Made by a program: the position numbers and the translations under genes. Below, piece by piece: positions 24,662-33,180 of a stretch of 64,000 nucleotides of DNA. The notes beneath the pieces were generated by a model. It was not told the origin of the DNA. It saw nothing but the letters and a program-made list of their open reading frames with translations, and searched no databases. Source of the DNA: Lachnospiraceae bacterium (lineage in GTDB: Bacteria; Bacillota; Clostridia; Lachnospirales; Lachnospiraceae); NCBI GenBank assembly GCA_902362715.1, contig CABIXN010000001.1, positions 731,673-795,672 of the forward strand. The letters run 5' to 3'. Position 1 is the stretch's first letter. Every line of letters starts with the position of its first letter.

Positions 24662-25858
24662 CTAACTTTCCACCAAATCTTTTGCAGGGGTCGTCTGCTG
24701 TTTGATTATCATTTTATGCTTTTCTGTGAGCTTTGCCTGCTGTTCGATTGTTTCCATGTAGTCTGTACCGTTTCCTTTATCAATCTTTTTTAGCATTTTC
24801 AAGGTTGGTGCTACCTGCCTTTGTACCCAACGCAATGTGCGGTCTAAGGTGTAAGGCTCTGGCTTTGTCGTCAGCTTCAAGCTCTGTCTGTTATCGCCAA
24901 TAAACCAAGCCCAGCGGTCATTGAGTTTCCATTCATTTTTTCGCTTGTCGGGTTCTTCATCAACAAACCGTACATACTGGTTGATGATAGAAAAGGCGGT
25001 CTGCTCTGCGTCATAATAGGTCAGCAAATCTCGTACTGCATAATAGGCACGTTCATTTCTAAGCCGTATCTCAAAACGGTTGATAATGTCGGCTTCTTCA
25101 AGCGGTGTCCCTAACTTGACGTACTGCTCATAGTCCTTTTCATAGATACAAAAATACACATCTGATTTCAGCGAACCAAGATAAAGGGTGCGTCCCATAT
25201 ATTCTCTGTCGTCCTCTCTATGCTTGATAAGCTCGCCCGACTGGTAAAACTTATAACTTCTGGACTTTCCGATATATTCCCGTTTTCTGCATTTTTCCGC
25301 AAGCTCTGGAATATCCAAAATGCCCGTATGGTCGTTGATAGCAAGGTCGATACGCTTCATCACGCCACCGTCTACGAGTGCGTCCATAAGGAAGTCATAC
25401 CAGCTTCTTTGCTGTGCCAGCAGATAACTTTCAAACTGCCTGCAACCACGCCCCTTTAATTCTAAAAGGACACCTTTTTCTTCGTCAGCCGACGTATAGA
25501 TAAAGATGTCCCCTAAAGAATAATGCTCCGTATAACTGTAATGTCCGTAATCTTCATGGAGCATATAATTGATATTCAGTTTTAATATATCTTTGATGAT
25601 GTGCTGTATATCCAGCGTGGGAAAACGAATTTTCACATAATCAAACAGCATGGTAAGCGGTGCTTCTGGATTGAACTTTGCCAGTTCCTTATGCAGAGTT
25701 TCCAGAAGTTCTTTTGACGGCTTCATTTTTCCGCTTTCTATCTTGTTGAGATATTCTCTTGTGATACCAGAAGCCACCGCCAGCCTGCCTTGTGAGATAC
25801 CGTAAGCAATCCGTTTCTCCCGTAATTCTTTTATCCATTGTTCTTCATTCAGAACCAT
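24662..25858 (-). CDS. mobT: MobT-family relaxase (Tn916 Orf20)
   Basis: This 398-residue protein nicks oriT and leads the transferred strand. An XRE-like helix-turn-helix (about 8-60: REKRIAYGISQGRLAVASGITREYLNKI) precedes a Rep_trans-type catalytic domain (about 70-320) with LAINDHTGILD and IYEKDYEQYVKLGTPLE. Length matches Orf20. It lies 183 bp upstream of tcpA with the oriT inverted repeat between them, the classic arrangement. GGGGGT immediately precedes the ATG. Confidence 0.94.
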   Translation of the reverse strand: MVLNEEQWIKELREKRIAYGISQGRLAVASGITREYLNKIESGKMKPSKELLETLHKELAKFNPEAPLTMLFDYVKIRFPTLDIQHIIKDILKLNINYMLHEDYGHYSYTEHYSLGDIFIYTSADEEKGVLLELKGRGCRQFESYLLAQQRSWYDFLMDALVDGGVMKRIDLAINDHTGILDIPELAEKCRKREYIGKSRSYKFYQSGELIKHREDDREYMGRTLYLGSLKSDVYFCIYEKDYEQYVKLGTPLEEADIINRFEIRLRNERAYYAVRDLLTYYDAEQTAFSIINQYVRFVDEEPDKRKNEWKLNDRWAWFIGDNRQSLKLTTKPEPYTLDRTLRWVQRQVAPTLKMLKKIDKGNGTDYMETIEQQAKLTEKHKMIIKQQTTPAKDLVES

Positions 25859-25976
25859 ACCCCCAATCTGTAAAGTGTGAAGTTTTTTAAGGCGACTTCA
25901 CAACTGATTTTTACTAGAAAACCATATCAGAAGCCTTATGTTTCCTATGTTTTTTGTCTATTGTCTATTTGCAAAC

Positions 25977-26038
25977 GTACCCCTCTGTTAGATACCGAGG
26001 GGTTTTACCTGCTGGCGTGGCTTACGCCACACCAGCAA
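25977..26038. other. Origin of transfer (oriT)
   Basis: ACCCCTC (25979-25985) and GAGGGGT (25997-26003) enclose TGTTAGATACC; on the minus strand the loop reads GGTATCTAACA, very like the Tn916/ICEBs1 oriT core with its TAACAG nick region. A second hairpin, GCTGG-GTGGC-TTAC-GCCAC-CCAGC (about 26010-26038), follows and may serve complementary-strand start or termination. Confidence 0.82.
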
Positions 26039-26041
26039 CGG

Positions 26042-27436
26042 CTAGTCCGAGCCGTCGCCTTTCGCTTCGCACGTCGCCGTCCCGTCCTGCCTTGCTTGTG
26101 TAAGAGAGCCGATAGTTTGTAAAAAATCATGTCCTTTTGGGACTAAAGGCGTGTAAAATTCACTGATGACGCTTGTTCCTACATCACAATAGCCACGCCC
26201 TTTGATACGCTTCTGGAAAAACTGCTTTTTCACATCTGAACCGAACAGCATACCGTAACCTAATTCGCTGATACGCCCAAGTCCCACACGAAAATTGAAG
26301 TTATCTCTGATACCGTCCGAGAAATACTTTGCGTCTGGACGCTGGCAGGCAACGATAAGGAAATAACCTGCTTGTCGTCCTAACATAACGATTTTCTTTA
26401 ACTGGCTAAGTAGGCTTACGCTTTCTTTCGTCCCCAGCATTTCAAAAAACGCCACATATTCATCAAAGATAAGAAAGTAGGGTGGCAGTCCCAGATAGGC
26501 GTAGTTTTCGCCCGTCTTATAGTTCGGGTGTCGCTTCATTTCCTCACTTCGCTGTACCATACCCTCATAAAAGGCATTGACGCAATCTATCATTTCTTCT
26601 TTGGTGTGATACACATTTCCCATAACTGTCCCTAAGTCTGCAAGGTCAGCGTTCTTCGGGTCTAAGATATAAAGGACAGCGTCGGTATGCAGTAAGGCTT
26701 CAATGAGCGTCAGCAGAAAATAGGTTTTACCGCCACCAGTCCCACCAGCAATCAGAGCGTGAGGGAGTGTGTCATATTCCCAGACAAGATTTTTCATCAG
26801 TCTAAGACAGCCGTTTTCTGCCCGTACTTCATCAATGGTAATGCGGTTTGCTATCATATCATAAAGCAGAGTGTATTCGATATAGCCGTCATGCAGAGTT
26901 TTGTCGGTCAGCTCACAATACAAGCCACTTTCCAATTTATCCTCTAACCGTAAAAGCTGGTCTTGATATTTCCCCAGCGTAATTTCACAGCGGATATGAA
27001 GCAAGCCTTTTTCCATTTGATAATAAATCTTCGGAAACCAGACGATTTTTTCCCTTGATCTGCTTTGCAGGTCAGTAAAAAAACCGCTGTCTTGTACGGT
27101 ATCGGCTTCATACCACTTATTTTCCAGTATCATTCTTGCCAGCTTTTGACGGTGCAGGAGCTTCTTGAAACTGTCGTAACAGAAGCGGTAATACAGAAAA
27201 GCGACCAATGCACAAACACCAGTCGCTATCCCTATGGTTATGAAGTTGTAAGGGGAAAGCGTCAATCCGTTCTCTAATAAGCTGAAATGCTCCCAATCGG
27301 TACGCATGAGCTGTTTGATATTCAATAGCAGAAGAACCACCACGAATACAAACAGAAGCGTCCCTATGGAAAAATGATAGACAAGGTGCTTGTCGCTGGC
27401 TCTGATACGGTGTCCTTTGTTCCAAATTTTACGCAT
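26042..27436 (-). CDS. tcpA: FtsK/TcpA coupling protein (Tn916 Orf21)
   Basis: This 464-residue type IV coupling protein has two N-terminal transmembrane segments (about 28-46 and 60-82), then an FtsK-type ATPase domain: Walker A in IAGGTGGGKTYF (near 230), the DPKNADLAD motif, and Walker B in YFLIFDEYVAFFE. It delivers relaxase-bound DNA to the channel. Its first 17 codons also occur, diverged at residue 2, in the chimeric ORF at 28187-28267. A terminator lies 27 bp upstream of its ATG. Confidence 0.95.
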   Translation of the reverse strand: MRKIWNKGHRIRASDKHLVYHFSIGTLLFVFVVVLLLLNIKQLMRTDWEHFSLLENGLTLSPYNFITIGIATGVCALVAFLYYRFCYDSFKKLLHRQKLARMILENKWYEADTVQDSGFFTDLQSRSREKIVWFPKIYYQMEKGLLHIRCEITLGKYQDQLLRLEDKLESGLYCELTDKTLHDGYIEYTLLYDMIANRITIDEVRAENGCLRLMKNLVWEYDTLPHALIAGGTGGGKTYFLLTLIEALLHTDAVLYILDPKNADLADLGTVMGNVYHTKEEMIDCVNAFYEGMVQRSEEMKRHPNYKTGENYAYLGLPPYFLIFDEYVAFFEMLGTKESVSLLSQLKKIVMLGRQAGYFLIVACQRPDAKYFSDGIRDNFNFRVGLGRISELGYGMLFGSDVKKQFFQKRIKGRGYCDVGTSVISEFYTPLVPKGHDFLQTIGSLTQARQDGTATCEAKGDGSD

Positions 27437-27462
27437 AAATCAATCACTCCTTTCTGGGTATG

Positions 27463-27493
27463 AAAAAAGCAGTCAATCCTAAGACTAACTGCT
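27463..27493 (-). terminator. Cassette-type terminator b
   Basis: The same 11-bp hairpin as at 23537 (arms 27468-27478 and 27483-27493) with a T run. It closes the 27547-28089 gene and lies directly before the tcpA ribosome site. Confidence 0.85.
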
Positions 27494-27546
27494 TTGTATG
27501 TATGGATATAAAGTTGCAAAACTAAAATTCACTTTTTTTAATACAC

Positions 27547-28089
27547 TTAGTTCTTTTCTTTTGGCTCTGGAATAATAATCTCTTTTCCCTCTTTTTCCAT
27601 CCGTTTTATAAAGTTATCAAAATGGTCTGTCATACCATCAACAAAAAATGCTTTTTTCTTTCTTCCATTGACATACACATTCATACCACCGCGTTTCATT
27701 TTACAATAGGATATGTCTGATATTTTCCAATGTCTTCTAAAAATAAACATTTTAATAACCGTGATATTATCTTCTTCAACTTTTATCTCCCACACTCCTT
27801 TTAACGGAGCAATCATACCAAAAAAAGTAACTCCAAACCAAATAATAGAAAATGGGATAATGATCATCAAATATCTTTTAGAACAAAAATTTTCAGGTTC
27901 ACTCCAAAATCCCCAAATAAAGACAACAAGTACAAACAAAGCACCTATTGCACATATAAATGATACATCAGTTATTGTTCTTATAGTGAATTTTTTTATA
28001 GATTGAGTTCGTTTGTGATTTCTGCTTTGTATTATATCCAAAACGAGTAAAACAATATATGCCGTTATAATACCACCTATATATTTCAT
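27547..28089 (-). CDS. Membrane protein with PH-like C-terminus, ICE cargo
   Basis: This 180-residue protein has three hydrophobic segments (about 3-18, 41-62 and 72-95) and a basic hydrophilic C-terminal half with EIKVEEDNITVIKMFIF-type beta strands and HWKISDISYCKMKRGGMNVYVNG, reminiscent of bacterial PH-like domains. No named family is certain. It carries its own promoter (28138-28166) and terminator, so it is a cassette inserted between the DUF961 genes and tcpA. Confidence 0.75.
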   Translation of the reverse strand: MKYIGGIITAYIVLLVLDIIQSRNHKRTQSIKKFTIRTITDVSFICAIGALFVLVVFIWGFWSEPENFCSKRYLMIIIPFSIIWFGVTFFGMIAPLKGVWEIKVEEDNITVIKMFIFRRHWKISDISYCKMKRGGMNVYVNGRKKKAFFVDGMTDHFDNFIKRMEKEGKEIIIPEPKEKN

Positions 28090-28137
28090 ACCGTATTACC
28101 TCCAAAACTACTAATTTGTCGCTTTCACCATACCCAT

Positions 28138-28166
28138 ATTATAACAGTTCCATATATCCTCTACAA
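28138..28166 (-). promoter_or_regulatory. Promoter of the PH-like membrane protein
   Basis: Minus-strand TTGTAG, 17-base spacer, TATAAT, homologous to the alpha/beta hydrolase promoter 4 kb away. Confidence 0.75.
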
Positions 28167-28186
28167 TGAAAATCTAGTTAGCAATC

Positions 28187-28267
28187 CTATTTTTTCGGCT
28201 GTCCCTGCGGAGCGTAGTGCTTGTCGCTGGCTCTAATACGGTGTCCTTTATTCCAAATCTTTTGCAT
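28187..28267 (-). pseudogene. Chimeric remnant: tcpA 5' end joined to orf22 3' end
   Basis: ATG 28267 with the tcpA ribosome region upstream encodes MQKIWNKGHRIRASDKH, matching TcpA residues 1-17 (MRKIWNKGHRIRASDKH), then YAPQGQPKK and a stop, matching the PQGQTKK end of the protein at 28893-29276. The 26-codon ORF is in frame across the join. It is best explained as the junction of a tandem duplication of the orf22-tcpA intergenic segment. Translation is possible but a function is unlikely. Confidence 0.85.
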
Positions 28268-28293
28268 AAATCAATCACTCCTTTCTGGGTACG

Positions 28294-28324
28294 AAAAAAG
28301 CAGTCAATCCTAAAACTAACTGCT
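28294..28324 (-). terminator. Cassette-type terminator c
   Basis: Third copy of the AGCAGT...ACTGCT hairpin (arms 28299-28309 and 28314-28324), followed on the minus strand by TTTTT. It closes the XRE gene at 28351. Confidence 0.82.
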
Positions 28325-28350
28325 TTGATTGATATACAAGAATTTACATT

Positions 28351-28713
28351 TTATTTTACAAAGAATATTCCATACGTAACAATCATTGCAAAAAAGATAA
28401 GAATTACTACACCAATAACAAGACAAACTCTAATAAAATTTTTTGCTTCATTCATATCGCTGTATATTGAAGATAGTTTTTCGTTATTCAAGTTTTTTTC
28501 TCTTACCTCTTGTACATCAATATCTCTTACTAATTCGTCTAATGTTAATCCAAAATAATCGCTTAACAATACTAAGCGTTGAAAATCTGGATAAGATTGA
28601 CATGACTCCCATTTTGAAATTGTTTGTCTGGAAACTTTTAACTCATTTCCTAATTCTTCTTGAGAAAGTCCCTTTGATTTTCTAAGGTTTATCAGCTTTT
28701 CATTAAAATTCAT
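28351..28713 (-). CDS. XRE regulator with C-terminal membrane anchor, ICE cargo
   Basis: This 120-residue protein starts MNFNEKLINLRKSKGLSQEELG with ATG 28713 after AGGAGG. A Cro/C1 helix-turn-helix (about 8-60: SQEELGNELKVSRQTISKWE) is followed by a linker and one transmembrane segment near the end (about 94-119). Membrane-tethered XRE proteins of this type are frequent in Firmicutes, with unknown signals. The unit has its own upstream palindromes and a terminator. Confidence 0.88.
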   Translation of the reverse strand: MNFNEKLINLRKSKGLSQEELGNELKVSRQTISKWESCQSYPDFQRLVLLSDYFGLTLDELVRDIDVQEVREKNLNNEKLSSIYSDMNEAKNFIRVCLVIGVVILIFFAMIVTYGIFFVK

Positions 28714-28740
28714 ATATTGCCTCCTAATAGTATTCTTTAT

Positions 28741-28752
28741 TTGCGACCGCAA
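28741..28752. promoter_or_regulatory. Possible operator of the XRE gene
   Basis: TTGCG-AC-CGCAA lies about 28 bp before the XRE start, flanked by two copies of AATACTATT on the minus strand. It may be an autoregulatory site; tentative. Confidence 0.4.
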
Positions 28753-28892
28753 GAATAGTATTACAAAAATAAGAGTTTTCTTCAACCAATCTTTGTTGGC
28801 AATTTGTCAACCTGCTTTGACATTATAAAAATATACATAGATTATAACTTTTCTTTACACTTTATTCAAAGTAAAAAGCTGATTGTATCATT

Positions 28893-29276
28893 CTATTTCT
28901 TCGTCTGTCCCTGCGGTGTATGGTTCTGTGGATTGCCTGCGTTCTGGTTACCTTTATTCTTCAACACAATATCCTCTGCCTTTACATACCAGTCCACATC
29001 TGCACCCGTATAGGTCTTTCTTGATACCGTATCGGCTACTGGATTGACAAGTTCCACAACTGCATTGTACGGAAAGTCCTTTAACGGTACTTCTGGCGGT
29101 ACAGATACGGGGATAATTCCACCATGCAGACTGCACTTCAAATCATAGATACGCTTTTTAAGCTGGGTACTCGGTGTCCCGTCCTCATTCTGTAAGAAAA
29201 CATCACGCACCGCTGTAAATTTTAATTCTCCAAATGTTTTCTCTTTGTCAATAACAAAACCGTTTGATAATCTCAT
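28893..29276 (-). CDS. DUF961 transfer protein (Tn916 Orf22)
   Basis: This 127-residue protein starts MRLSNGFVIDKEKTFGELKF and shares the DUF961 layout with the next gene: RRVL/LKKRIYDLKCS, a VSVPPEVPLK loop, and NAVVELVNPVADTV. The family is conserved at the front of Tn916-type transfer operons; the function is poorly defined. The C-terminus (NPQNHTPQGQTKK) is duplicated in the chimeric remnant at 28187. GGAG precedes the ATG. Confidence 0.9.
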   Translation of the reverse strand: MRLSNGFVIDKEKTFGELKFTAVRDVFLQNEDGTPSTQLKKRIYDLKCSLHGGIIPVSVPPEVPLKDFPYNAVVELVNPVADTVSRKTYTGADVDWYVKAEDIVLKNKGNQNAGNPQNHTPQGQTKK

Positions 29277-29291
29277 AAATTCTTCACTCCT

Positions 29292-29618
29292 TTACTTTTC
29301 TTCAACTGCTACAATATCATCAGCAACTAACACATAATCGGTATGTCCCATATCCCCGATAGCGTAACCTCTGCCGTATAACTTCGGATTGACAAGTTTT
29401 ACTTTCTGCTCATACTTGAAATGCTTTTCGCCTGCCTGCACGGGAATTTCCACTACAACATTTTCGCCTTTCTGTACGTCAGAATAAAGGTTATAGCTTC
29501 GTCTGGCTAAGACCCTGCGGTTATTTTTATCTCTTTCAAAGACTGGCTCACTTTCGCCTGCAAATTCAAAAGTTCCAAAAGACTGTGCCATATCTGGCAC
29601 GACATATTTCATTTCCAT
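29292..29618 (-). CDS. DUF961 transfer protein (Tn916 Orf23)
   Basis: This 108-residue DUF961 protein starts MEMKYVVPDMAQSFGTFEF and has RRVLARRSYNLYSDVQKGENVVVEIP, then KVKLVNPKLYGRGY. It is 15 bp upstream of its paralogue Orf22 on the same strand, the usual Tn916 pair. Both are small soluble proteins expected in the cytoplasm. Confidence 0.9.
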   Translation of the reverse strand: MEMKYVVPDMAQSFGTFEFAGESEPVFERDKNNRRVLARRSYNLYSDVQKGENVVVEIPVQAGEKHFKYEQKVKLVNPKLYGRGYAIGDMGHTDYVLVADDIVAVEEK

Positions 29619-29639
29619 AATGTTTTACCTCATTTCTTT

Positions 29640-29843
29640 CTATTTTGATAAGTTAATTGATTGTGATTTCTTATTCTGGCGGTTCGGGAAGTACCAGCAA
29701 TCCCACAGATAGTAAAGGGTAAAATCAATGCTTTCGCACCCTTGACTATCCGTGTTCTTGCAGATTGTTGGTAGACAAGCCAGAATAAGCGGAAGTCTGC
29801 CGTTTGACCACTTCGGCGGAGAGCGTGATTTTTCTTTCATCAT
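29640..29843 (-). CDS. Small ICE protein, 67 residues (unknown)
   Basis: The product starts MMKEKSRSPPKWSNGRLPL and continues through CLPTICKNTDSQGCESIDF to a basic end, NRQNKKSQSINLSK. It is cysteine- and tryptophan-containing, has no membrane segment, and matches no family I can name. It lies in the Orf24 position between the adhesin and the DUF961 pair, 12 bp below the adhesin stop. The ribosome site is weak (GGCGG), so expression is likely through coupling. Confidence 0.55.
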   Translation of the reverse strand: MMKEKSRSPPKWSNGRLPLILACLPTICKNTDSQGCESIDFTLYYLWDCWYFPNRQNKKSQSINLSK

Positions 29844-29855
29844 ATCGTTACCGCC

Positions 29856-32800
29856 TTATGATTTCTTCATTTTACGGCGTTTGTAGAAGAAGATACCTGC
29901 CAGTCCAGCACCAGAAGTCAAAAGAAGTGCAAGCAGTCCGTAAAGGTTTGTGTTATCGCCCGTTTTTGGACTGTCGCTAGGTCTGCTAGGCTTTTCTGGT
30001 GTCGGTGGTGTTTCGGGTTTTTCTGGTTCTTCTGGCTTTTCCTTAAAAGTAATCGTCTGTCCCTTATCCTCAATATCCTTATGCTCGGTAACTTTCTTCG
30101 GCTCGTTTGGATTGCTGAAATCGTATAATTCTTCAAAAGTTACAAGCTGTTTGCCGTCAAGAGAAGTAGCGTCAAACATAAAAGCAACTTCCACTTTCAT
30201 AGCTTCGCTGTCAGCGGTAAACGTATAATCACTTTCCACACGCTTTCCGTTGATAAGAAGTTCTGCATTTTCTTCTTTCAACATCTGCCAGCCCACAAGT
30301 TTGTACTGTGTACCGACTTCTAAGCCCTCTAAGGTTACGGTATCAATGATTGTTACCTCTTTTCCAGCTTCAAGCTCTTTGTTGCCGTCCTTATCGGTAG
30401 CAGTTGTATGTATCTTGATGATACGCTCTGTAATCAATACAGTCTGTCCGTCGTCCTCAATGTCCTTGTGTTCCGCAACTTTCACGGGTTCGTCTGGATT
30501 GCTCAAATCATACAATTCTTCAAAGGTAACAAGGTTCTTGCCACCTAAAGCAGACGTATTGAATGTATAGGAAATTTCCACTTTCATTTCTTCATCATCA
30601 GCAACAAAGGTATAATCATTTTCTACACGTTTCCCATCAATGATAAGCTCGGCATTTTCTTCTTTTAACATCTGCCAGCCTTTGAGCTGGTATTTTGTGC
30701 CTTTTGTAAGTCCGTCCAATTTTATAGTATCAACGATTGTTACTTCTTTTCCTGCAAGGATAGTCTTTTCGCCGTCCTTGCTGGTTGCTGTGGTATGGAT
30801 AGAGATTTCTTTTTCGTATTCATCAGTCAGCGTTCCTAAATCAATCACAAGATTATTTCTTGATACCACAATTTCAAAAGGTGGGATAAGTTCAAAGCCT
30901 TTGTTACTATCACAACGCATTTCTTCAATGATATAAGTATCATAAGGTAATGCACCCTTGCTATCGTCTGGTTCAGAAGTTCCAAACCACACACCGTCCT
31001 CGCTGGTCTTTCCTGCGTTGGTATTGTGCTTGTGAGAAGCCCATTCAGAAGAAGTGGAGAACTGCCCGTTATCATCAGTTACCACAATATGACTTTCGCC
31101 CGTTGTCTTGCTTGTGATCCTAAAGGGAACATCAGCAAGACGTTTGTGTGTGCCTGTTCCGATTTTCACGCCCTCAATATCCCCACGCTTAATCTGATTG
31201 TAGATAGAGTGGGCTTCGTCGGTTAAGTCCACGATTTTCCCGTTTTCTGTGATTGCAAAATCAATCGGTTTTGCACCGTCTGTCAAATATCCGTTTGGAG
31301 CTTCACTCTCAACGATACGGAAATTTCCATAAGGTAAAAGGTCGGCAGAAGTAGAAGCGATACCCTCAATATCGGTACGAATTGTCTTTACCACTTCATT
31401 TTTCTTGTATAGCTTGCCCTCAACCAAAACAGAATTGTCATTTAAGGAAATGATGTCAAAAGCAGTATCTTTCAAAGTGGCACTTCCTTGTGGCTTCGTA
31501 TCGCCCGTTTCTAAATCTCGTTTCTGAATTTCCACACCGCCACGGATAACCTTGTCTGATACGGAAAACTGGTTACTTCCAGATAGTACGGCAAGGTCGC
31601 CGTCCTCGGTAATCTGTGTAAGGTATAAGCCTTTTATCTGTTCGGACTTATCGCCAGCCTGCATATATGCACCCTCTAATAAGTAGCCGTTTGGAGCTTT
31701 TGTTTCTTCTATGGTTAGCGTCCCAAGTGGAAGAACCGCCTTGCCGTCCTGCATATAGAAACTGTCGCCAGATACCTTGTATGCGTCCGCTAATTTTGTG
31801 ATGTAGTGGGTTGTTCCGTCGCTGTCTGTTTCAGCGATTGTCTTTGTAACCCATGTACGAGTAGCTTCGGCAGGGAGATTGTCTTTGTTATAGAAGCCAG
31901 CATAATACTTCCATGTAAATTCCGCACCTGCTAAAGAAGCGTTTCCCTGCGGATTGTCTTTCTGTGTTTCCATATCAATCTTGAAAAGCTCAATCAAAGT
32001 GTCTGTTACTTTGGGTGTATCTGATACTTTCAAGGTCGCTGTTTCGCCAGCTTTGATTGTTAATGGATAGATTGTTTTATCCACTTTATATCCTGCTGGT
32101 GCGGATAGTTCCTTGATATAAACTGTGCCAGCCTTTACCTCTGCAACATCTGTATTTCCGTTTTCATCAGTCGTAAGGGTGGCAAGCTGTTTCGTGCAGT
32201 CCTTATCAGAAAAGACACCATAGGTCGCACCTGCAATAGAGTAATTCCCGTTACCGTCTGTAATGCTGGTATTACTGGAAGTCTTTTGCAGTTTCGCATT
32301 TCCGACATTCAGCTTCGCCCAGAATTGTCCCAATTCCTGCCCCTCGCCAGAGTAGATATAACCGCCACATTCATAGCGTCCTTTATTTTCTTTGACAAAG
32401 GCTCTTGCACCAGCGAAAACTTCGTCCTGCGTTGCCTTTGGAATTTCATCATAAGAAGCTCGCACGTTATCACATTGCCAGCCAAGATGTACGCTCAATC
32501 TCTGCCAGACTACACATTGTTCCAACAGATAGACTTGTTTGTAGTTCAGTTCCTTGTGAGCTTCGCTATACTGTTTGACATACTCTAAGGATAACGCCAC
32601 ATCTGAAATCTGGTCGGCACTCATGCGTGAGCTTGCGTCAGCTCTGGTCTTGTAGCCATTCTTAAAATCTGTGTTAATGTCAATACAATAGGCAGTTTCG
32701 CCCTCAACTTTCATCATGCCCTCATTAAATGTAGAACCGATAGAACCGTCATTCATTACTTTTTCAATGATACCGACACGCTCTGCACTTTCCGTCCAGT

Positions 32801-32900
32801 ATTGCTTGCTTTCTGCATGAACGGGTGTAGTCGGTAAAGCAGTAACGACAGTTGCAAGAGCTAAGAAGCCCGTACACAATCGTTTCAATGTCTTTTTCAT
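29856..32900 (-). CDS. ICE-encoded wall-anchored VaFE/SpaA adhesin
   Basis: This 1,014-residue surface protein has a signal peptide (MKKTLKRLCTGFLALATVV, cut near VHAES), a thioester-domain-like N-terminal region with AYCIDINTDF and QCVVWQRLS, several SpaA/Cna-B isopeptide domains (about 205-700), and two VaFE repeats near the end (GKEVTIVDTIKLDGL and GKEVTIIDTVTLEGL, each with LVTFEELYD). A proline-rich stalk leads to the sorting signal SPKTG, a hydrophobic span and a basic tail. ATG 32900 is preferred, with GGAG upstream. It is the first gene of the transfer operon and may promote donor-recipient or host contact. Confidence 0.9.
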   Translation of the reverse strand: MKKTLKRLCTGFLALATVVTALPTTPVHAESKQYWTESAERVGIIEKVMNDGSIGSTFNEGMMKVEGETAYCIDINTDFKNGYKTRADASSRMSADQISDVALSLEYVKQYSEAHKELNYKQVYLLEQCVVWQRLSVHLGWQCDNVRASYDEIPKATQDEVFAGARAFVKENKGRYECGGYIYSGEGQELGQFWAKLNVGNAKLQKTSSNTSITDGNGNYSIAGATYGVFSDKDCTKQLATLTTDENGNTDVAEVKAGTVYIKELSAPAGYKVDKTIYPLTIKAGETATLKVSDTPKVTDTLIELFKIDMETQKDNPQGNASLAGAEFTWKYYAGFYNKDNLPAEATRTWVTKTIAETDSDGTTHYITKLADAYKVSGDSFYMQDGKAVLPLGTLTIEETKAPNGYLLEGAYMQAGDKSEQIKGLYLTQITEDGDLAVLSGSNQFSVSDKVIRGGVEIQKRDLETGDTKPQGSATLKDTAFDIISLNDNSVLVEGKLYKKNEVVKTIRTDIEGIASTSADLLPYGNFRIVESEAPNGYLTDGAKPIDFAITENGKIVDLTDEAHSIYNQIKRGDIEGVKIGTGTHKRLADVPFRITSKTTGESHIVVTDDNGQFSTSSEWASHKHNTNAGKTSEDGVWFGTSEPDDSKGALPYDTYIIEEMRCDSNKGFELIPPFEIVVSRNNLVIDLGTLTDEYEKEISIHTTATSKDGEKTILAGKEVTIVDTIKLDGLTKGTKYQLKGWQMLKEENAELIIDGKRVENDYTFVADDEEMKVEISYTFNTSALGGKNLVTFEELYDLSNPDEPVKVAEHKDIEDDGQTVLITERIIKIHTTATDKDGNKELEAGKEVTIIDTVTLEGLEVGTQYKLVGWQMLKEENAELLINGKRVESDYTFTADSEAMKVEVAFMFDATSLDGKQLVTFEELYDFSNPNEPKKVTEHKDIEDKGQTITFKEKPEEPEKPETPPTPEKPSRPSDSPKTGDNTNLYGLLALLLTSGAGLAGIFFYKRRKMKKS

Positions 32901-32930
32901 AAATCTAATGCTCCTTTCATTTTGGGTAAT

Positions 32931-32956
32931 AAAAAAGCCGTCCAATAAGAACGGCT
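32931..32956 (-). terminator. Terminator in the adhesin leader
   Basis: Minus-strand AGCCGT (32956-32951) pairs with ACGGCT (32941-32936), then TTTTTT. Upstream GGAACG-N10-CGTTCC (about 32968-32989) forms another stem. The pair precedes the adhesin start by 30 bases, so it could attenuate the whole transfer operon. Confidence 0.65.
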
Positions 32957-33090
32957 GAAAATAGAAAAGGAACGTCATTTTAGGCGTTCCATAATCTATG
33001 AGTTATTCAATTTTTTCTTGTTTCAATACTGATATGCTGTACCATATCTTTGCATATCTAGGAAAACTTGCGTATCAAGGCTCATTCGTT

Positions 33091-33111
33091 AGTAGTAAAT
33101 AAGTAGTAAAT
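33091..33111. repeat. Integrase arm-type sites, right end
   Basis: AGTAGTAAAT twice, one base apart, in the same orientation as at 2390-2410. This is a likely Int arm-binding doublet 70 bp inside the right attachment repeat. Confidence 0.6.
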
Positions 33112-33180
33112 TGATGTGTTTGTTTCCTTGAAAATGCTGATAGATACTGTGTTTTAGCGGATAATCAGATTTTTATTGTG

